DNA of 64,000 bases, taken from positions 22,194,501 through 22,258,500 of the forward strand of contig NC_059347.1 of NCBI RefSeq assembly GCF_019703515.2, written 5' to 3'. The notes below the pieces were generated by a model. That model had not been told where the DNA came from, did no database searches, and saw nothing but the letters and a program-made list of their open reading frames with translations. Shown here piece after piece: positions 49,829-52,800 of the stretch (its first letter is position 1; each line of letters opens with the position of its first letter). Position numbers and translations under genes: made by a program. Origin of the DNA: Myxocyprinus asiaticus. Lineage: Eukaryota > Chordata > Actinopteri > Cypriniformes > Catostomidae.

Positions 49829-52800
49829 ATCACATTAAATTGTACAGCTCAAGCATGTACCTCTCCTTTAAGCCTTTCAATCTCTGTGTCTTGGTCTTCC
49901 AGTTGTGTGTGGAGCTGATTGGCAGCAACCTTCTCTGTCTCCACAATCTGCACCAGGTGGATGTACTTCTGCATGAGAACCTCACGTTCGATGATGATGT
50001 CAGAGTAGCTGGTATGAAAACAACAGAGTTAAGGGCCGTTCAGAAGAACACGTACTTGCATTAAAAAAGCTAGATGCAGTGTAACGAATATAACAGAAGG
50101 CAGGTGTCTCGAGACACGTTTTTAAAGGTTGAAGTTTTTTAAACTAGACACCGTGTCTAAAAAATGCAGCGCTACTGCATGAGATGCTGAAAAAAACATT
50201 GAGGCGTGGTGCAATGGTCAAAGACATCCATCTAGCACATTCAAAGTGCATACATCTATCTACTTAGAAAACTGAAATATAGTGCAGTCAGAAACAAACA
50301 CTATTTATGTGTGAAAGGGCCCTTATAAAGACATCTCAGAATGTTTTTGCCAAAAGTGGTCTTTTTATAGTCTATGAAATGTAGAAAAGTACAAATTTAT
50401 GTGTGCCTTGGTTTACCAGCCCTGTTAAAATGTCATCCTTATGTTATATCTTTCCTTATGTAATGTCTTTATTTTCATCAATTTAATTTAATCTGCTCCA
50501 TCTCGCTTTCAAAGGTATAACAGTATCTTTGTTAGGCGGGGGTTTTGGAAAGAGGGAGCATGTCTAATTCAGAGGCTAAGTCTAGTGGACATTCCAGAAT
50601 GGCTAACATCGTTTACAGTACTTTTATGGCAACAATTTCACTTAAGTTTTCAATTTTATTTGAGTGAAATTTTCAACAGTACCATCTTGACTCCAAGCAA
50701 GACTGAATGTACATAACTCACATAACAATACCATGATCATTCTGAACATTGTGGCACACGTTGTCTCTTCGTATTGTCCATGCTCTATTTCCAATTACGT
50801 TTAAAAGAACAATGTCGGCCTGATTGACTGCAGCCCAATGTGGCCTGTCCAGATGTTCACAGGCACATCTGCTCATGGGTAACACAATAATCCTGTAGAT
50901 TCAGCCTTTCTCCCGAGTGACGCAATACAAATCTATGCTGAAGCCTGAGTATAAATCTGCATAAAGAGTATAAATCTCTGGAGTGCCGTAAATCTCAAAT
51001 GCTTTGTGTCTACAGAATATAATGTGTCTTTAAGTTGATAACATCAACAACACAGCATTTTCATAACATCATAAAATCATATTTTACTTTTTGATGTATT
51101 TCTCTAAACAAAATATCAAAACCAAAATTTTATTCTTTTTGTGAAAGTTAAACTGATCAGACTTAAAAAGCATTAGCTTTTTTGTTAACAGTGATTGTAT
51201 CAGATGTTTATACCATGATACTTTGACATACACTATAGTACTGAATAATTGCCATTTTCATTTAGTGCACCATGGTATGTACAGTGCATGGTATACCAAA
51301 TTACTTCAAAAAATACCTTAGCACCATGGATCTTTTTTTTGTAAGTGTATATTCAAAATAGTCCTTCAGCTGGGAAGCAGCTAAAGTGAGAAATGAACTC
51401 TAGCCATTAGTAACAACAATGCACCATTACTGAAGTAACACACTGGATTACATTTTAAGGAACAGATGAAAGAAAATCTGGCATTGTAAGTTCAGTTAAA
51501 CTATGTTAAGCCATGTTAAAATAAGCTAATCTAAGATACTGTGTGCTAAGCTAAGTTAAATTAAGAAAACTTAACTTAATTTAAGTTCTTTGTAAGAGGA
51601 CACAGATGTGAAAAATGATGAATGAAACTAAAGCCAAGGGCACACTACACGACTTGCAGTCAACGCTCTGCGACTCACAGTCTTGATTTTCACCATTCTG
51701 GTGCATACACTACAGGACTGATTGGAAACTGGATGTATCAACTACATGACTATTCGTCCGCAACTGAGACCCTGTGTACACTTGGCAGGGCCACTGATAA
51801 GAGGGGACAACTGGACCTTTTTTCCCAGGTCCGGGCTTGAGGGGGGCCCACAGAAAGGCTGTTCCATATTGTAGAGTGCATCTAAATGCATTCAGAGGGA
51901 GCCGCATATATAAACATGGAGACAGTGAGCAACAGCAAGAGCATTCAGCGGGAGATGCAAATATAAACACGAAGAAAGTGCGCAACAGCGAAAGCCACCA
52001 GAGTAATACATGTTGATGGAACAACTGTCCATTTGGGTGATCCAATCACAAGTGTACAAGCGAGAAACATCACCGTTAAACCTGGTAGTCTCTTTCGAAC
52101 ACTTGTGTTCTGATTTTGATGGGAGAGTCTTTGATTTCTGATTGACTGAGGACATACATCAATCATTACATCCGTGTATTACTGAATGATAATAAAGCAT
52201 AAAAATTATTTTAAAAAAGTCAAAGAAGAGAAAGCACTAAAAACCAGTGCACAGTTTCTCTTAATTATAAACAAATATATGACGTTTAGAGCAGAATTAT
52301 TTTAGTGCAGTAACTAATGTTCATGCTTTTCATTTCTGTGTCCCTTATGTTGATATCAGACACATTGAAAAATTTCGTAAATTTCTTGTATATGTATTCA
52401 CTTTTTTTAAAATTTCAGTGCATATTTTCCCCCTTTAAATCAGCATGTAACCGGCAAAGTTTAAACTCTTGTTTTATTAGGTGGCACTCCGCTGCTGTCA
52501 CATTACAACAAGCCCAGTGTCTGAGTGTGTTTGAAATAGACAAATCTCGGAACAGTTTGGACTCCATTACAGCTGTTTTTAATATCGTCCTTTTCAAAAG
52601 ATCGACCAAAACGCATCTTAAAATTAACGTAATTCACTCACAAACTCGTGCAGTTTATTCTTGATAAGATGCCAACAAACATGAAAAAATGACTCGCACC
52701 CATTTTTGCATTTATTTGCACCATTTGCGGGGGCGGGGGGGGCTTCTGAAAATAATAAAGACACAAAGTAGGGGAATGTGGGGAATGTTTAATTTTATTT